From NCBI GenBank assembly GCA_902489145.1, contig CABTYV010000018.1:1-23274 (forward strand): 23,274 bases of DNA. The letters are read 5' to 3'. Below, piece by piece: positions 21,233-23,274 of this stretch. The notes beneath the pieces were generated by a model. The model did no database searches. It saw only the letters and a list, made by a program, of their open reading frames with translations, and was not told the DNA's origin. Within the stretch, counting starts at the first letter, position 1; the number at the start of each line of letters is the position of its first letter. A program made the translations under genes and the position numbers. Source of the DNA: an uncultured Tissierellia bacterium (GTDB lineage Bacteria; Bacillota; Clostridia; Tissierellales; Peptoniphilaceae).

Positions 21233-22704
21233 TGAGAGGACTATTAAACAAAAAAGTGGAGCGGATTTTGGATCTGATTGCCCTCCTGGAAATCCATGAT
21301 GGTCGCGTCGATTTCAACACCGTCTATCGTGAACTGGATAGCGATGCAGCGACCCTTGCGATGGATCTGAGCCAGGCCAAATCCCTCTTTGCGCCCCTCT
21401 TCACCCTCCAAAAGGATCAGGACCTTCAGATCCGATATCTCGATGGCAATACCTACCTCAACGTCTACGCCTATGCCATGACCCATAGCCCCGTTTGCGC
21501 CCTGCTGGAGCAGGTCTTCTTCCAGCCCCAGCAGGAGGTGCCTGACATGGCCCGAGCGCTCTTTGTCTCCACCTCCACCGTCTACCGCTGGGTCGACCAA
21601 TTTAACCAGGCCGTCCGCCCCTCCTACGATGTCTCCCTGAACACCCACCCCCTCCACCTGTGCGGGGATGAAAATGAGGTGCGCACCTTCTATACCAGCT
21701 TTTTCAAAGAAAAATATCCCCTCTATGAGTGGCCCTTCCCCGCCCTCTCCAAATCCGAGCTTTCCGCCTTCCTTGACCAGGCCCTCCCCCTCCAATACGC
21801 CAAAAACTTCCTGAATTATTACCAATGCTTTCATATTCAGCTGGCGGTCAGCCTCTACCGCTATCACCAGGGCTTTCGCCTCCCCGACGCCGACCTAAAG
21901 GCCAACCACCGATCCAGCGCCGCCGCCGACATCCTCCTCGCCGAAAAACGGACCCTCTCCCTCTCCAGCTCCCCCTTCCCCCTCTCCCATGACCACCGCC
22001 TCTACCAGGAACTCATTGCCCCCTTTGCGGGCGATCTCGATGCCGAAAATTTTTCCGTCCTCCTCGAACTCACCGCCACCACCCCACTGGCCAATCGAAT
22101 CTTCCTCTATATCAACCGTCTGATTTCCTACCTTTGCCAGGCGCTCTCCGTCCAGCTGGACAATGAAAGCGAGTTGGTGCTCGCCCTCTACAACGCCCTC
22201 ATGGGCACCTTTGGCAAATCCATTGCCCGCTCCATCCTTTACTCTCCCTACCTCCTCTATCAAAAGTCCATCCAGGTCCAATTTCCCGATCTTTGCAATC
22301 GCATTCTGGCCATCATTCGCACCCAAAATCAATCCTTCTCCCTGCCCACCGATCCCGACTTCGTAGGCTATCTTTTCTATGTGATCTGGTCCACCTGGGA
22401 AAATCTCTTCAACCAGCTCATCCGTCCCCCCAAAAAAATCAAAATCCTCGTCATCAGCCGCTTCTCCCTCTTCCACGCCCGCTCCCTTCGCCAACAAATC
22501 CTCACCTATTTTGGCAACCTCGTCGATGTCTCCACCCCCAGCGAGCCCCCTATCCTCCTCGAAGCTCTTGACCTCCAAAGCTACGACCTCATCGTCTCCA
22601 ACTTCAAAATTGAAGACCTCCCCCTCCCCTGCGTCGTCTGCGACGGTATCCACTCTTACCGCGACTACGCTGCCCTCGCCCGTGCCATCTTCCGCTTTTG
22701 GTAA
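21229..22704 (+). CDS. Second Mga-family PRD-type transcriptional regulator
   Basis: This 491-residue protein shares the layout of the preceding regulator. It has an N-terminal HTH-like region (about 5-45), an Mga-type HTH (about 104-128, FVSTSTVYRWVDQFNQ), then LHLCGDENEVRTFYTSFF, matching the I-x-G-x-E-x-x-I-R-x-F pattern usual in Mga proteins. PRD-like helical segments (about 170-395) lead to a C-terminal EIIB-like domain (about 403-491: KILVISRFSLFHARSLRQQI and YDLIVSNFKIED), here without the Asp-Ala-Pro insert. Its ATG overlaps the TGA of the first regulator (ATGA at 21229-21232) and no ribosome binding site is obvious before it, so it is probably made by translational coupling. The two proteins are only distantly alike, so this is an old duplication or two recruited regulators. 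They may act as a heteromer or on different targets. Confidence 0.85.
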   Translation: MMRGLLNKKVERILDLIALLEIHDGRVDFNTVYRELDSDAATLAMDLSQAKSLFAPLFTLQKDQDLQIRYLDGNTYLNVYAYAMTHSPVCALLEQVFFQPQQEVPDMARALFVSTSTVYRWVDQFNQAVRPSYDVSLNTHPLHLCGDENEVRTFYTSFFKEKYPLYEWPFPALSKSELSAFLDQALPLQYAKNFLNYYQCFHIQLAVSLYRYHQGFRLPDADLKANHRSSAAADILLAEKRTLSLSSSPFPLSHDHRLYQELIAPFAGDLDAENFSVLLELTATTPLANRIFLYINRLISYLCQALSVQLDNESELVLALYNALMGTFGKSIARSILYSPYLLYQKSIQVQFPDLCNRILAIIRTQNQSFSLPTDPDFVGYLFYVIWSTWENLFNQLIRPPKKIKILVISRFSLFHARSLRQQILTYFGNLVDVSTPSEPPILLEALDLQSYDLIVSNFKIEDLPLPCVVCDGIHSYRDYAALARAIFRFW

Positions 22705-23189
22705 GGCGTGCGAGGGCAGACACTTGGCCGGCGTGAGATGCGGGGGAGGTGGGCGATAGGTGGCGACGGGCGGCGCCCTGCTGGGCGCGGAACGCGGTGG
22801 CTGCCCGGTGGGCGGCGGAACGCAGTGGCGCCCGGTGGGCGGCGCCGCATAGTGTGAAGCCTGGCGCGGTGGGCGGCGCCCAGTGGGCGGCATTGGGCCG
22901 GCGCCCTGCTGGGCGCGGAATGCGGTGGCTGCCCGGTGGGCGGCATTGGGCCGGCGCCGCATAGTGTGGAGCCTGGCGCGGTGGGCGGCATTGGGCCGGC
23001 GCCGCGTAGTGTGGAGCCTGGCGCGGTGGGCGGCGCCCGGTGGGGTGGCCTGCTCTGCGTGGGGGACGGTGCGGTGGCTGCCCGGTGGGCGACATTGGGC
23101 CGGCGCCGCGTCCTTCCAATCCGTCGGCCGCAGGCCGACACCTCATCTCTCCCCCTCAGCCGGCCGGCGATCGGTGATTTTGGCAAATG
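22705..23189. repeat. GC-rich mosaic minisatellite, non-coding
   Basis: There is no supported gene. A 44-bp element occurs at 22772-22815 and again at 22900-22943 with one C/T change. A 45-bp element occurs in tandem at 22944-22988 and 22989-23033 with one A/G change, with partial copies at 22841-22876, 22891-22905 and 23093-23110. All are built from GCCCGGTGGGCGGC and GGGCCGGCGCC blocks. A short hairpin at 23123-23139 (GTCGGCC/GGCCGAC) lacks a following T-run. No terminator for the regulator operon is evident here. Confidence 0.8.
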
Positions 23190-23274
23190 TGTAGAGGAAA
23201 ACAGGCACCCCCCGTTTTCCTCTACACGAAAAATGACATTTTTGTCATAATTGGAGAGGAAAATGGCTACCCCC
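23190..23274. repeat. Same quasi-palindromic repeat family at the right edge
   Basis: A complete 37-bp unit lies at 23190-23226 (arms TGTAGAGGAAAA / TTTTCCTCTACA, centre CAGGCACCCCCCG). After a 25-bp spacer, a second unit begins at 23252 and is cut by the window end. Repeat, spacing and orientation match the array at 1-210. The spacer has its own small inverted repeat, ATGACA / TGTCAT. Confidence 0.9.

Noticed and set aside
23123..23139. GTCGGCC/GGCCGAC hairpin as terminator of the regulator operon
   Set aside because: No T-run follows and it is over 400 bp past the stop codon.
22604..23194. Several Arg/Pro/Ala-rich open frames on both strands of the right GC-rich region
   Set aside because: They are repetitive translations of a minisatellite, have no ribosome binding sites and run in many frames at once.

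Overview
The window carries one complete sortase-assembled pilus island from a Gram-positive bacterium, almost certainly Bacillota. The evidence is LPxTG-type cell-wall sorting signals, class C sortases, Cna-B/SpaA-type pilin modules, Mga/RlrA-family regulators, AGGAGG-like ribosome binding sites and sigma-A-like promoters. Coding DNA is moderately GC-rich, near 60% where I counted. I cannot name the genus from sequence alone. No tRNA, rRNA, transposase or genuine CRISPR array is visible.

Layout. Positions 1-210 hold an array of 37-38 bp quasi-palindromic repeats, and 211-531 is non-coding with the likely operon terminator. From 19097 down to 532, on the minus strand, runs a five-gene operon: a giant 4609-residue vWA/Cna-B ancillary (probably tip) adhesin, a 579-residue major pilin, two class C sortases and a small Ser/Glu-stalked minor (probably basal) pilin. 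Positions 19098-19558 are a divergent control region with a good plus-strand promoter, two TATAAT-containing 18-bp direct repeats exactly 51 bp apart, and a hairpin leader. From 19559 to 22704, on the plus strand, two different Mga-family regulators overlap by ATGA. Positions 22705-23189 are a GC-rich mosaic minisatellite, and 23190-23274 is another piece of the same repeat family as at 1-210, in the same orientation.

Working model (inference). One or both regulators bind the divergent region and switch on the pilus operon. This resembles the pneumococcal rlrA islet, where an RlrA regulator sits divergently beside rrgA. The sortases polymerise the LPSTGG major pilin, add the LPSTAG giant adhesin and incorporate the TPGTGD minor pilin. 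Direct-orientation repeat arrays at both edges could allow the whole ~23 kb island to be lost or exchanged.

The most unusual parts are: the giant adhesin, with one intact and one apparently MIDAS-dead vWA domain and several modules nested inside split Cna-B folds; three different sorting pentapeptides in one island; sortases without the canonical DP-aromatic lid; a markedly AT-richer major pilin gene; and the flanking repeat arrays.
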